Assembly: GCF_015461835.1 (NCBI RefSeq)
Contig: NZ_JACOPX010000003.1
Coordinates: 310,001-374,000, forward strand
Direction: 5' to 3'
Origin: Pseudomonas neuropathica
Lineage (GTDB): Bacteria; Pseudomonadota; Gammaproteobacteria; Pseudomonadales; Pseudomonadaceae
Length of the DNA stretch: 64,000 nucleotides
A program made the translations under genes and the position numbers. The first letter of the stretch is position 1; each line of letters begins with the position of its first letter. Positions 51,779-60,490 of this stretch are shown here, one piece after another. The notes below the pieces were generated by a model. The model had not been told where the DNA came from. It saw only the letters and a list, made by a program, of their open reading frames with translations, and ran no database searches.

Positions 51779-52657
51779 GTGATCAATGCAGCCACGCACT
51801 ATCAGCTCGACTACCCCGACCTCGCCCTGATTCTCGCCTTGGTGCGTGGCGGCTCTCTGGCCCGGGCTTCGCAGCTGTTGAAGGTCGATGTGTCGACGGT
51901 ATTCCGCGCCGTGCGCCGTCTCGAAGCCGCACTCGGCCAGCAATTGTTCGAAAAAAGCCGTGCCGGTTACCTGCCGACGAACCTCGCGCAGACGCTGGCC
52001 GAGCAAGCTGAACGCGCCGAACAGGCATTGGAAGCCGCACGTATCGGCGTGGACCAGGGCGGCGAAGTGGTCAGCGGCACGGTGCGTCTGACCTGCACCG
52101 ATTCGGTGTTGCAGGGTTTGCTGCTGCCGGCGCTGGCGCAGTTCATGCCCAATTATCCGGCGTTGGCCATCGAACTGAGCACCTCCAACGACTTCGCCAA
52201 CCTCAGTCGCCGTGATGCCGACATTGCTCTGCGCCTGACGCGGACACCGCCCGAGCATCTGGTCGGACGGCAGTTGGGGAAGATTTCCTACCGGGTCTGC
52301 GCCAGTTCGCGCTATCTGCAAAATGTCGATGCTTCGGATCTGACGGCGTTGACCTGGATCGCCCCGGATGACTTTTTGCCCGATCATCCGACTGTCGCCT
52401 GGCGTCGTCAGCATCTACCCGGTGTCACCCCGGGCTATCGCTGCAACAGCATGTTGTCAGTCACGGAGCTGGTTCGCGCAGGCCTCGGTGTGGCGGCATT
52501 ACCGGACTTCCTCATCACCGAGGGGGTGCAGGCGTTGAGCGAGCCGCTGCACGGTTACGACACCGCGTTATGGCTGCTGACGCGCCCGGATTGCCGGGCG
52601 TTGCGCTCGGTGGTGACGTTGTTCGATGAACTTGGGCGTGCGCTGCGTTTGCCGTGA
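51779..52657 (+). CDS. LysR-family regulator
   Basis: A 292-residue LysR protein: HTH region LALILALVRGGSLARASQLLKVDVSTVFRAVRRLEAALGQQLFE (about 13-56), then a substrate-binding domain. The start is uncertain: GTG 51779 is in frame with no clear ribosome site. It is divergent from the amidotransferase-like gene by about 80 bases and is a plausible regulator of that two-gene operon. Its stop abuts the stop of the DUF1003 gene with no bases between. Confidence 0.8.
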   Translation: MINAATHYQLDYPDLALILALVRGGSLARASQLLKVDVSTVFRAVRRLEAALGQQLFEKSRAGYLPTNLAQTLAEQAERAEQALEAARIGVDQGGEVVSGTVRLTCTDSVLQGLLLPALAQFMPNYPALAIELSTSNDFANLSRRDADIALRLTRTPPEHLVGRQLGKISYRVCASSRYLQNVDASDLTALTWIAPDDFLPDHPTVAWRRQHLPGVTPGYRCNSMLSVTELVRAGLGVAALPDFLITEGVQALSEPLHGYDTALWLLTRPDCRALRSVVTLFDELGRALRLP

Positions 52658-53191
52658 TCAGCGCTGCGGGTTCTGGCGCATATGATCGTGCAGCTCGCTG
52701 GTCAGGCTGGCGATGCGTTCGGTGAGGTTTTTGGTCATTTCGGTGAGACGGGTGTTCTGCTCCAGCAGCTCAAGCAGTTGCGCGGTGTTCTTCGCCGCTT
52801 GGGCCTGACGCTCGGTATTGGCCTGTGCCAGCGCTTCACGGTGTAGCGCATCGGCATCGGCTTGTGCCTTGTCGCGGGCGGCCTGACGGGTTTGTGCCAG
52901 CAGAATCAGCGGTGCGGCATAGGCGGCCTGGAGGCTGAAGGCGAGGTTGAGCAGGATGAACGGGTAAACGTCGAATTGCGTCACGCCCGACACGTTGAGG
53001 CCGATCCACACCGCGACGATCACGGTTTGCGCACCGAGAAACAGCGGCGTGCCGAAGAACCGCGCGAATGCCTCGGCGCGCAGCGCAAACTTGTCGTTGC
53101 CGAAGGTGGTGTTGAGGTGGGCGTGGGGGCGGTGGAAGCGCAGGTGATCGACGGGGACTGCTTCAGGTGCTGCGGTTTTCTCAGTGGTCAT
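52658..53191 (-). CDS. DUF1003 family membrane protein
   Basis: A 177-residue protein with two adjacent membrane helices (about 48-68 and 77-97) and the DUF1003 pattern FGNDKFALRAEAFARFFGTPLFLGAQTVIVAVWIGLN, followed by a C-terminal coiled coil of about 75 residues (QADADALHREALAQANTERQAQAAKNTAQLLELLEQNTRLT). The family is linked to membrane and stress functions without known mechanism. It ends exactly at the end of the converging LysR gene. Confidence 0.85.
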   Translation of the reverse strand: MTTEKTAAPEAVPVDHLRFHRPHAHLNTTFGNDKFALRAEAFARFFGTPLFLGAQTVIVAVWIGLNVSGVTQFDVYPFILLNLAFSLQAAYAAPLILLAQTRQAARDKAQADADALHREALAQANTERQAQAAKNTAQLLELLEQNTRLTEMTKNLTERIASLTSELHDHMRQNPQR

Positions 53192-53252
53192 GGTGAACTC
53201 GGCAGGGCGTGGGACGTGCAGTCACTATAGCCCTGCGTTGTGGCGACCGGCC

Positions 53253-53346
53253 CCTTCGCGAGCAAGCTCGCTCCCACAGGTATTCGGGGTGTTCACAAAC
53301 ATTGTGATCGAATGGGTCCCTGTGGGAGCGAGCTTGCTCGCGAAGG
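53253..53346. repeat. REP pair, family B, divergent orientation
   Basis: CCTTCGCGAGCAAGCTCGCT and its inverse AGCGAGCTTGCTCGCGAAGG flank about 40 bases with the GTGGG ends inward. It lies between two minus-strand genes (upstream of DUF1003 and at the end of the BdlA-like gene). Confidence 0.88.
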
Positions 53347-53378
53347 CCGCGACGCGGTCTGGCTGCCTTGCACAAGGC

Positions 53379-54698
53379 TTAACCCGGCACCCGCTCATTG
53401 GCAAACATGCTCACCGCATCCACCGCCTCACTGGCACCATCACGAATCTGCAGAATCACCGTCCCCGCCTGATTCGCCAATTCGACCCCTTCAGCCGCGC
53501 GACCCCGGGTGCCTTCCATGCTCTTGATGGCCTGACGGGTCTCGTTCTGGATCAGCCCGATCATGCTGGAAATTTCCGCCGTCGAGCCGCTGGTTCGAGC
53601 CGCCAGTTGTCTCACTTCATCGGCCACCACAGCAAATCCGCGACCCTGCTCACCGGCGCGCGCGGCTTCAATCGCGGCGTTGAGCGCCAGCAGGTTGGTC
53701 TGGTCGGCAATCGCGCGGATGGTATTAACGATGGCGGTGATCTGCTCGGAGCGTTCGCCCAGTTGGGCAATCAGCGTTGAAGATTGCGCAATGTCTTCGG
53801 CGATTTCGCGCATTTCGCTGGCGGCTTGCTGGATCACCTGCGTACCTTGCTCGGCGACTTTTCGCGTCGCTACCGAGATGTGATAGGCCGCGCTGGCACT
53901 GCGTGCATCCTGTTCGTGTTGCTCCACGCGCGCGGTCACATCGGAGGCGAACTTCACCACTTTGCACAAGCGCCCGGCAGCGTCGTAGACCGGGTTGTAA
54001 TTGGCTTCGAGCCACACGGTTTGCCCGCGTTTGTCCACGCGCTCGAACTGCCCCTGGAAAAGCTCGCCCTGGTTCAAACGCCGCCAGAAATCCTCATAAG
54101 CGCTGCTGTTGACCAGTGCCGGCGTGCAGAACAAACGGTGATGTTTACCTTTCAGCTCGGCGAGGGTGTAACCCATGCGCGTCAGAAAATTCTGATTGGC
54201 CGTAAGAATGCTGCCGTCGAGGTTGAACTCGATCACTGCCATCGCCCGGTCAATCGCCTGCAACTTGGCGTTGGCCTCACTTTCCTGCTGCACTTTGGCG
54301 GTCACGTCCATGGCGTACTTGACCACTTTCACCACCCGCCCCGAAGCATCCTTGATCGGGTTGTAGCTGGCTTCCAGCCAGATCGGCTGGCCCTTGCCGT
54401 CGACCCGTTCAAACGTACCGGACTGAAACTGGCCGTTTTTCAGGCGTGACCATAACTCAGTGTATTGAGCACTACGGCCGAACTCTGGTGTGCAAAAGCG
54501 CCGGTGCGGTTGGCCGATCGCTTGTTCGGCGGTGTAACCCATGGTTTTGAGAAAGTTGTCATTGGCGCGCAGCACCACGCCATCCAGGTCGAACTCGATC
54601 ACCGCCATCGAGCGATTGATCGCATCGAGCAGGCCGGCTTGTTCGGTGAGGGTGCGCTGAAGATCGTCGACGACGGCTTTGTGGCGTTTGAAGAACAT
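53379..54698 (-). CDS. Soluble PAS-PAS methyl-accepting chemotaxis-like protein (BdlA type)
   Basis: A 439-residue cytoplasmic protein with the same length and layout as the one at 23124: two PAS domains (about 25-133 and 148-258) and a short signalling hairpin with [44 protein letters not shown]. No membrane helix or HAMP. The PAS segments keep the [27 protein letters not shown] and FCTPEF patterns typical of Aer/BdlA-like sensors. It is next to a membrane diguanylate cyclase gene on the same strand, which supports a link to c-di-GMP signalling. Confidence 0.85.
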   Translation of the reverse strand: MFFKRHKAVVDDLQRTLTEQAGLLDAINRSMAVIEFDLDGVVLRANDNFLKTMGYTAEQAIGQPHRRFCTPEFGRSAQYTELWSRLKNGQFQSGTFERVDGKGQPIWLEASYNPIKDASGRVVKVVKYAMDVTAKVQQESEANAKLQAIDRAMAVIEFNLDGSILTANQNFLTRMGYTLAELKGKHHRLFCTPALVNSSAYEDFWRRLNQGELFQGQFERVDKRGQTVWLEANYNPVYDAAGRLCKVVKFASDVTARVEQHEQDARSASAAYHISVATRKVAEQGTQVIQQAASEMREIAEDIAQSSTLIAQLGERSEQITAIVNTIRAIADQTNLLALNAAIEAARAGEQGRGFAVVADEVRQLAARTSGSTAEISSMIGLIQNETRQAIKSMEGTRGRAAEGVELANQAGTVILQIRDGASEAVDAVSMFANERVPG

Positions 54699-54828
54699 GC
54701 TCGCAGTACTCTGGAAGTGGGGAGATCGAGGATTCAGTCCCTATTTCCGCGCCGGCAGACCGAATGCGCGGACGGCATTCGGCAATGACTGCTCAATGCC
54801 AGCATTCCATAGCTGGCAGATGGCTACT

Positions 54829-54882
54829 TATACAAAACTTCATAAAGTTGTACAAGAAAGTAATTATTTGTAATTTTGTATA
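54829..54882. promoter_or_regulatory. AT-rich cluster of (A)AGTTRTACAA-like motifs upstream of the BdlA-like gene
   Basis: The motif TATACAAAA (54829-54837), AAGTTGTACAA (54845-54855, containing the palindrome TTGTACAA) and TTTTGTATA (54874-54882) form inverted pairs in the gap between the diguanylate cyclase stop and the BdlA-like start. The arrangement resembles a multi-site operator; it also could be the cyclase terminator region. Confidence 0.35.
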
Positions 54883-54887
54883 ACTTT

Positions 54888-55955
54888 TTAGGCGCTGGCG
54901 TTGTCTGTCGCGGCCCGGCTCAAGGCCACGCTGATGGTATTGCGACCTGTGTGTTTAGCGGTGTAGAGCGCTTTGTCGGCATCGTCCAGCCAGTCCAGTG
55001 CATCCTTGTACAAGGGTTGATAGCGCGCCAAACCGATACTCAGACTCACTCGCAACTCTGGCACCTGCGGATGACGATACTGCTGCAGAGACTCACGCAG
55101 TTGCTCCATCAAGGCTTCGGCCTTGTGCAGCGGCAGTGTCGGCAGTATCACGCAGAACTCGTCACCGCCATAGCGTCCGGCCAATTCGTACTGGTCCAGC
55201 AGCCGTTTGAGCTCCTGACTCAATTGCTGAAGCACTTCATCGCCGACGATGTGCCCGAAGCTGTCGTTGATCTCCTTGAAACGGTCGATGTCGATCAACG
55301 CCAGCGTGGCTTGGCTGTTGTGTTGGCGGCATTGCTGAAATTTCAGGTGCAGCAGGTCTTTCCAGGCCCCGTGGTTGAGCAGGCCGGTGAGACTGTCGGT
55401 GCGGCTCAGGGCACTCAGTGCGCGTTTGTGTTGGGAGAGTTTGATCGCCAGGTGATAACAGACCATGCCCAGCGCCAGCGGATAAAGAGTAAGCATCGGC
55501 AGGCAGGCCCAGACTTGCGTTTGGGTCATCGTCAGGCTGAATTGGACACCGAAAATCGCCCAGCCCAGCAGTACACCGGCGAGTTGCGCGAGGACGCCGA
55601 ACACGAACAGACGTTGGCCGCCGGCGGCAACGTTGTTCATGGTCATCATCGACAGGATGGTCACGGTGGTCAGCGGGTTGAACTGAAAGCACGCCGCCCA
55701 AAAACCGCCGAACATCGAGTCGTATAACAAATTGCGGCGTTCAGCCTGATACGGGAACGCCGAGCGCGTGGAGATCTGGTAAGCCAAGTGCGGCCAGGCG
55801 AAACCGTTAAACAACAACAGCGCCCACAGCCAGTCGGGCATGTTCAGCGGATACAGCGCCGCAGCGACGCTGAAGAATCCCACGCCCAGACCAATGGCTC
55901 TGGGCAGATAAATACGTCTGGCGAATGACAAGCCTTTGCCGCGTTGGTTTTCCAT
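54888..55955 (-). CDS. Diguanylate cyclase with MASE2 sensor domain
   Basis: A 355-residue protein that makes c-di-GMP. The N-terminal MASE2 domain (about 1-180) has several membrane helices (LPRAIGLGVGFFSVAAALYPLNMPDWLWALLLFNG); the GGDEF domain follows, with RYGGDEF (GGDEF at 263-267). The product-binding I-site (RxxD five residues before GGDEF) is absent (DQYE). AGGGCATC precedes ATG 55955; an in-frame ATG at 55976 would add seven residues. It is in the same orientation as the BdlA-like gene downstream. Confidence 0.9.
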   Translation of the reverse strand: MENQRGKGLSFARRIYLPRAIGLGVGFFSVAAALYPLNMPDWLWALLLFNGFAWPHLAYQISTRSAFPYQAERRNLLYDSMFGGFWAACFQFNPLTTVTILSMMTMNNVAAGGQRLFVFGVLAQLAGVLLGWAIFGVQFSLTMTQTQVWACLPMLTLYPLALGMVCYHLAIKLSQHKRALSALSRTDSLTGLLNHGAWKDLLHLKFQQCRQHNSQATLALIDIDRFKEINDSFGHIVGDEVLQQLSQELKRLLDQYELAGRYGGDEFCVILPTLPLHKAEALMEQLRESLQQYRHPQVPELRVSLSIGLARYQPLYKDALDWLDDADKALYTAKHTGRNTISVALSRAATDNASA

Positions 55956-56111
55956 GATGCCCTGCGCGAAATTCATCCTGAAATACTTTGCAGTATTTTC
56001 TCAGGCTAACCGTTCGTCGGTCGATTGTCGGACATTGTCATTTATTCCAACGGGAATAATCAGTGTCCTTCCGAGCCATTTAGTCGATGGTTCGCGCAGG
56101 AGAGGGGCGAT

Positions 56112-56720
56112 TTAGAGCTGATAGTGGGCCAGAAACATTTCCAGCGCCGATTCGGCGACGGTGTTTTGCATATCGATATCAAGAGCGGCGCGGCCCATCG
56201 ACATCTGTGGCCAGAAGGCAAAGGTCTTGAGCAAGCCTTGCACCTGGTGCGCGGCGAACTCCGGATCGACCGGCTTCAGTCGGCCATCGGCCTGTGCGGC
56301 GCGAATCCAAACAGTCAGACCTTCCTCACGTTCACCCATACGCTCGACCATGTTCTGCGCACGCTCCGGCGAATGGATCGTGGCGGCAATCGCCACGCGT
56401 GCCAGGGTCAGGAAATTCTCGTCGGCCATCAACTGCACCTTGGCCTGCAGCATCTTCAGTAACTGCTCACGCAACGGCTGATCGCGGTTGTAGGTCACCG
56501 ATTGCTCAGCGCTGATTCGTGCCCACAACTGGTTGAGAATTTCGGCGAACAGCTCTTCTTTGCTGGGGAAGTGGTTATACACCGTACGTTTCGACACACC
56601 GGCCGTGGCGGCAATCTTGTCCATGCTGGTGATCTCGAAACCGTTGGCACGGAATTCGGTAATCGCCGCTTGAATAATGGCTTCGCGTTTACGGTCGGTG
56701 AGGCGTTGTGGAGCTGTCAT
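56112..56720 (-). CDS. TetR-family regulator
   Basis: A 202-residue TetR protein with the N-terminal HTH (REAIIQAAITEFRANGFEITSMDKIAATAGVSKRTVYNHFPSKEELF, about 11-57). The C-terminal ligand domain (LTLARVAIAATIHSPERAQNMVERM) resembles TetR_C regulators of efflux or lipid genes. ATG 56720 has a weak ribosome site (GAAGCGTACTT). It is divergent from a metallo-hydrolase gene and candidate operators lie in the shared 217-base gap. Confidence 0.85.
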   Translation of the reverse strand: MTAPQRLTDRKREAIIQAAITEFRANGFEITSMDKIAATAGVSKRTVYNHFPSKEELFAEILNQLWARISAEQSVTYNRDQPLREQLLKMLQAKVQLMADENFLTLARVAIAATIHSPERAQNMVERMGEREEGLTVWIRAAQADGRLKPVDPEFAAHQVQGLLKTFAFWPQMSMGRAALDIDMQNTVAESALEMFLAHYQL

Positions 56721-56797
56721 AAGTACGCTTCGGCAGTGAAAGGGTGAAATTACACTTGGCAGTTTACTTGTCATCCGCTTTGATGCAACCTAGAAAC

Positions 56798-56813
56798 TAC
56801 ACCGCCCAGTGTA
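56798..56813. promoter_or_regulatory. Candidate TetR operator
   Basis: TACAC-CGCCCA-GTGTA is a palindrome with perfect 5-bp arms and a 6-base spacer, typical in form for TetR sites. A further half site ATTACACT at 56749-56756 is inverted relative to AGTGTAAT at 56808-56815. Both lie in the gap between the TetR gene and the metallo-hydrolase. Confidence 0.45.
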
Positions 56814-56898
56814 ATGTTGCGTTAATCCTCGCAATCTAAAAAACAGACAGTTCGGCCTATGCGTGCAGCTTTGGCCATTTATCGTCCCAACCGTGGAG

Positions 56899-56921
56899 AA
56901 ACCGCGAATTGCGCGGTTTTT
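56899..56921 (+). terminator. Terminator-like hairpin in the leader of the metallo-hydrolase gene
   Basis: AACCGCG and CGCGGTT with an AATTG-type loop form a stem followed by TTT, 17 bases before the ATG. It could be an attenuator or just a leader stem; a 36-codon leader frame at 56860 spans it. Confidence 0.45.
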
Positions 56922-56937
56922 CTGGAGTCATTCAGTC

Positions 56938-57993
56938 ATGGCCAATCCAGTTTCGATCCCGGATAACACATCCACGCCTGAAGCCTCGCGGCAGCATCAG
57001 GGGCTGTTTCGCAATCACGCACCCGTGCAACGCGAAGGCCTGCGCAAAATGCTGCGGATCATGTGGAACATGATTTTCCACAAACCGCGCAATACCCGGC
57101 CCGCAGCGCCAATCCCGGTGCAAGCGTTGACCCGGGAAGAGCTGTTGGCGGCGCCCAACCACAGCGTCTATCGCCTCGGCCATTCGACCCTGCTGCTGAA
57201 GCTGCGCGACAAATTCTTTATCACCGACCCAGTCTTCGCCGAGCGCGCCTCGCCGGTGCAATGGGCCGGGCCGAAACGCTTCCACCAGCCACCAATCAGC
57301 ATCGATCAGTTGCCGCCGATCGAAGCGGTGATTCTGTCGCACAACCACTACGACCACCTCGATTATCAGGCCGTGCTCAGACTGGCCGCCAAGACCAACC
57401 TGTTCCTCACGCCACTGGGCGTCGGCGACACGCTGATCAAATGGGGTATCGATGCCAGCAAGGTCCGCCAGTACGATTGGTGGCAGGGCGCCGAGATTGC
57501 CGGCATCCGCTTCGTTGCTACACCGTCGCAGCATTTTTCCGGCCGTGGCCTGTTCGATGGCAACAGCTCCCTGTGGGCGTCCTGGGTGATGATCGACGGC
57601 GCCACGCGGATCTTCTTCAGCGGCGACAGCGGCTACTTCGACGGCTTCAAACGCATCGGCGAACAATACGGCCCGTTCGACCTGACCCTGATGGAAACCG
57701 GCGCCTACAACGTCGAATGGCCGCATGTGCACATGCAGCCCGAAGAAACCTTGCAAGCGCACATTGACCTCAAGGGCCGCTGGCTCTTCCCGATCCACAA
57801 CGGCACCTTCGACCTCGCGATGCACGCCTGGCACGAACCGTTTGACCGGATCCTGGCACTGGCGTGGGAGCGCAGTGTTTCCATTACCACGCCGCAGATG
57901 GGCGAGGCGTTTAACATTGCTCAACCGCAACGCGGGGAGGCGTGGTGGTTGGCGGTTGAAGGGGAGAGTGAGGGGGTGGTGCAGAGCGCCTGA
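56938..57993 (+). CDS. MBL-fold metallo-hydrolase (NAPE-PLD/RomA-like)
   Basis: A 351-residue metallo-beta-lactamase fold enzyme with the metal site HNHYDHLD (135-142, binding His135, His137, Asp139 and His140), and further ligands in SQHFSG and SGDSGYFDG. The layout matches the NAPE-PLD / RomA (YjgL-like) branch, which hydrolyses phospholipid or lactone substrates. The GGAGTCATTCAGTC leader gives the ribosome site. It is divergent from a TetR gene that probably controls it. Confidence 0.87.
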   Translation: MANPVSIPDNTSTPEASRQHQGLFRNHAPVQREGLRKMLRIMWNMIFHKPRNTRPAAPIPVQALTREELLAAPNHSVYRLGHSTLLLKLRDKFFITDPVFAERASPVQWAGPKRFHQPPISIDQLPPIEAVILSHNHYDHLDYQAVLRLAAKTNLFLTPLGVGDTLIKWGIDASKVRQYDWWQGAEIAGIRFVATPSQHFSGRGLFDGNSSLWASWVMIDGATRIFFSGDSGYFDGFKRIGEQYGPFDLTLMETGAYNVEWPHVHMQPEETLQAHIDLKGRWLFPIHNGTFDLAMHAWHEPFDRILALAWERSVSITTPQMGEAFNIAQPQRGEAWWLAVEGESEGVVQSA

Positions 57994-58014
57994 TGAGTTG
58001 GAAACGGTTCGCGT

Positions 58015-58296
58015 CTAAGGGGGCGAACCGGTTGCTCCAGAACCAAGCCCTGAAATCTTGATGTTGTAATTGGCCATCGTAGTAACGGGTACCTCCCGGA
58101 ATTTTCTACGAAGGATTTGCTGGAGATTCTCCAGAGATATTCCCAGTCTTTGTGCGGCTTCAGATTCGCTTATGTCGGTGGACTCGATGAGCGAGATCAA
58201 TTTTGTCGCGTACTCGGACTTGATCAGCATCTCGCCTGCATGCTCAAGCCCTAAATCTTTATAAACATTGCCTGTGCTTTCTTCGATTTCGCTCAT
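58015..58296 (-). CDS. HigA2-type XRE antitoxin-like protein without a partner toxin
   Basis: A 93-residue helix-turn-helix protein of the HTH_37/HigA2 group: LIKSEYATKLISLIESTDISESEAAQRLGISLENLQQILRRKFREV (25-70). Normally a RelE-like toxin gene is adjacent; none is present here, and the next gene encodes a second XRE protein 10 bases upstream. It could be an orphan antitoxin or a regulator. ATG 58296 is preceded by GAGTAAGGATAAAAAC. Confidence 0.75.
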   Translation of the reverse strand: MSEIEESTGNVYKDLGLEHAGEMLIKSEYATKLISLIESTDISESEAAQRLGISLENLQQILRRKFREVPVTTMANYNIKISGLGSGATGSPP

Positions 58297-58306
58297 GTTT
58301 TTATCC

Positions 58307-58624
58307 TTACTCAGCCATCGCAAAATCCCCACGCCCCACCGCTTCCGACGAAACGCCCTGAGAACTCGCACTACGCCCCGGCGCAAATCCGGGAAAGAAC
58401 ACCAACCCCTGCGCCTCAAACCGGTAAGCCAACGCCAGCCGAGCCGCATCCGCGACATCCTGCTGTGCTTCAAAGCGTTGGATGTCTTCCACAGAAACCT
58501 CAGCTTCCCGCGATAGCTGTTCCACGCTCCAGCCCAGCATCGCTCGGGCCTGGACGCAGTGCGTCGGGGTGAACTGGAAAAGGGCAATGCGTTCGAGGAT
58601 GTGGTTCATCGCAAGAGAGGCCAT
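58307..58624 (-). CDS. XRE-family HTH regulator, 105 aa
   Basis: A 105-residue DNA-binding protein with a N-terminal HTH (CVQARAMLGWSVEQLSREAEVSVEDIQRFEA, about 24-54) and a short C-terminal tail (LVFFPGFAPGRS). This pattern is a common stand-alone Pseudomonas XRE regulator. GGAGCACACC gives the ribosome site. A palindrome with TGTAC arms lies just upstream and could be its operator. It precedes the HigA2-like gene by 10 bases, likely one operon. Confidence 0.78.
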   Translation of the reverse strand: MASLAMNHILERIALFQFTPTHCVQARAMLGWSVEQLSREAEVSVEDIQRFEAQQDVADAARLALAYRFEAQGLVFFPGFAPGRSASSQGVSSEAVGRGDFAMAE

Positions 58625-58658
58625 GGTGTGCTCCGGGCTCAAGAGTGCTGATTGAAAG

Positions 58659-58677
58659 TGTACTGTGTTTTTGTACA
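58659..58677. promoter_or_regulatory. Candidate XRE operator
   Basis: TGTAC (58659-58663) and GTACA (58673-58677) form an inverted repeat with a 9-base spacer, 35 bases before the XRE gene start codon on the minus strand. Xre-type regulators often autoregulate through such sites. Confidence 0.4.
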
Positions 58678-58717
58678 GTTGTTTTCGGCCGGGATCAAAC
58701 GCATTTTTTGATTTGCC

Positions 58718-59485
58718 CTAATTTGCCGCCTCCAACCAGACGGACGGTGCCTGACCAAGGATCCGCCGGAACATCGTCGAGAACGCCGCCGGGCTCTCAT
58801 AACCGAAATCCAGCGCGATGCGCGTCACCGCTTCACCCGAGGCCAAACGTGCCAGCGCCAGGACCACGCAAGCCTGCTGCCGCCATTGCCTGAAGCTCAG
58901 CCCGGTTTGTTGGCGAAACAGTCTGTTGAAGGTGCGCAAGCTTATGTGTAACTGGTCAGCCCATACCTGTGGTGATTGGTGGGCGTACGGCTGATGCAGA
59001 AAGTTCTGACACAGAGACAGGAGTTTTCCGTCAGGCGGCAGCGGAATGTGCAACGGCAGCGGCGCACTGCGCGTCAATTCATGCAGCAACAGATCGATCA
59101 ATACGCCATCGCGCCCGTTAGGGTCATAGACCTGCGGCACCTCCACCGCCTCCATCAGCAAATGTCGCATCAACGGCGACACACTGATCACCTGGCAACG
59201 TTCCCCCAAATCCACTGCACCCGGTTCGATGTACAAGCTGCGAGTGCTGACCCCAAGCATTACCACCTCATGCGCCACCCCCGGCGGAATCCACACCGCC
59301 CGCTGCGGCGGCACCACCCAGTTGCCGTCATGGGTGCTGACCTGCATCACACCGGTCGCGCCGTACAACAACTGCGCCCGCCGATGCGTGTGAAAAGGCA
59401 GCAAGTGACCGTGGGAATAATCCGTACCGATCGCCACCACCGCGCGCGGCGTGTCATCCAGCAGATTGATCGAAACATTGCGCAT
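58718..59485 (-). CDS. AraC-family regulator with cupin sensor
   Basis: A 255-residue AraC/XylS protein: N-terminal cupin (HGHLLPFHTHRRAQLLYGATGVMQVSTHDGNWVVPPQRAVWIPPGVAH, about 24-71) and C-terminal double HTH (LRTFNRLFRQQTGLSFRQWRQQACVVLALARLASGEAVTRIALDFGYESPAAFSTMFRRILG). The effector is unknown. It may control the divergent TauE/SafE exporter 110 bases away. ATG 59485; an in-frame ATG at 59521 is less likely. Confidence 0.87.
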   Translation of the reverse strand: MRNVSINLLDDTPRAVVAIGTDYSHGHLLPFHTHRRAQLLYGATGVMQVSTHDGNWVVPPQRAVWIPPGVAHEVVMLGVSTRSLYIEPGAVDLGERCQVISVSPLMRHLLMEAVEVPQVYDPNGRDGVLIDLLLHELTRSAPLPLHIPLPPDGKLLSLCQNFLHQPYAHQSPQVWADQLHISLRTFNRLFRQQTGLSFRQWRQQACVVLALARLASGEAVTRIALDFGYESPAAFSTMFRRILGQAPSVWLEAAN

Positions 59486-59597
59486 CAGGCGTTTCCCAGT
59501 GGTTGGCGTAAACGCAAACATTATTGGCTGACTTGCTGAAGCAGGCCAAGCGATGCCGCTCTATCGTCGGCCGTTCTCCCTACACGGACGCCTCGAC

Positions 59598-60413
59598 ATG
59601 TTCTATCTACTGCTGACTTTCTTCGGTTGCCTCACCGGCATCACCGCCGTCCTGTTCGGCTTCGGCGGCGGCTTCGTCGTGGTGCCGCTGCTGTATCGCA
59701 TGCTCACCGCCAGCCACGGCGCCGACGACCCGATCGGCCAGTCGGCGATGCACATCGCCGTCGCCACTTCGACCTGCGTGATGATCGTCAACGCCCTGAT
59801 CGCCACCGACAAACACCGCCGCGTCGGCAATCTCATTCGTCATTACCTGTGGCCGTTGGGTGGGTTCATCGGGTTGGGCGCAATCGTGGGTGCAATAGCG
59901 GCGGTTTGGGTCAGCGGCGACGTGATTCGCTACGCATTCATCGGCTACCTCGGCGTGACCATCGTCGATTGCCTGCTGCGACGCGGATTCCTCACGCAAA
60001 ACGCAGACGTCATCCCACGCCGACTTGGCGCTATGGAAACTTCCGCAGGTGGCGTAGGCATCGGCGCCATCGCGACGTTTCTCGGTGTAGGAGGCAGCGT
60101 CATGACCGTGCCGCTGTTGCGCCGCTGTGGACTGAGCATGTCGCAAGCGACGTCCATGGCCAATCCGCTGAGCGTGCCGGTGGCGTTGGCCGGAACGCTG
60201 ACGTACATGGCATTGGCCGGGTTCAGTCAGGCTGACTTGGGCACGTGGTTTGTCGGGTATGTGGATCTGCTCGCGTTTGCGGTGCTGACGGTTGGCTCGC
60301 TCATCGGGATTCGATTGGCCGCGCCATGGATTGGACGGATACCAGATCGGGTGCATGCCTGGGTCTATATCGGGTTGCTGATTATTGTGCTGCTGTGTAT
60401 CTCGCTTAAATGA
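59598..60413 (+). CDS. Sulfite exporter TauE/SafE family protein
   Basis: A 271-residue inner-membrane protein with eight hydrophobic segments in two repeats; TGITAVLFGFGGGFVVVPLLY (about 13-33) and GIGAIATFLGVGGSVMTVPLL are the paired TSUP signatures. These proteins export sulfite, sulfoacetate or organic sulfonates, or import thiosulfate. ATG 59598 has no strong ribosome site; ATG 59553 would add 15 residues. An AraC gene is divergent and the next gene starts immediately after its stop. Confidence 0.87.
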   Translation: MFYLLLTFFGCLTGITAVLFGFGGGFVVVPLLYRMLTASHGADDPIGQSAMHIAVATSTCVMIVNALIATDKHRRVGNLIRHYLWPLGGFIGLGAIVGAIAAVWVSGDVIRYAFIGYLGVTIVDCLLRRGFLTQNADVIPRRLGAMETSAGGVGIGAIATFLGVGGSVMTVPLLRRCGLSMSQATSMANPLSVPVALAGTLTYMALAGFSQADLGTWFVGYVDLLAFAVLTVGSLIGIRLAAPWIGRIPDRVHAWVYIGLLIIVLLCISLK

Positions 60414-60490
60414 ACCATTGCCATGTCACAGCAGAAGAAATCAAAATCGACAACCGAGTACTGTCCTCCATCAATGACCAGAGAACCAGG

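Noticed and set aside
141..53346. Repeated palindromes as a possible CRISPR array
   Set aside because: Copies lie kilobases apart in single intergenic pairs, without regularly spaced repeats and unique spacers, and there are no cas genes.
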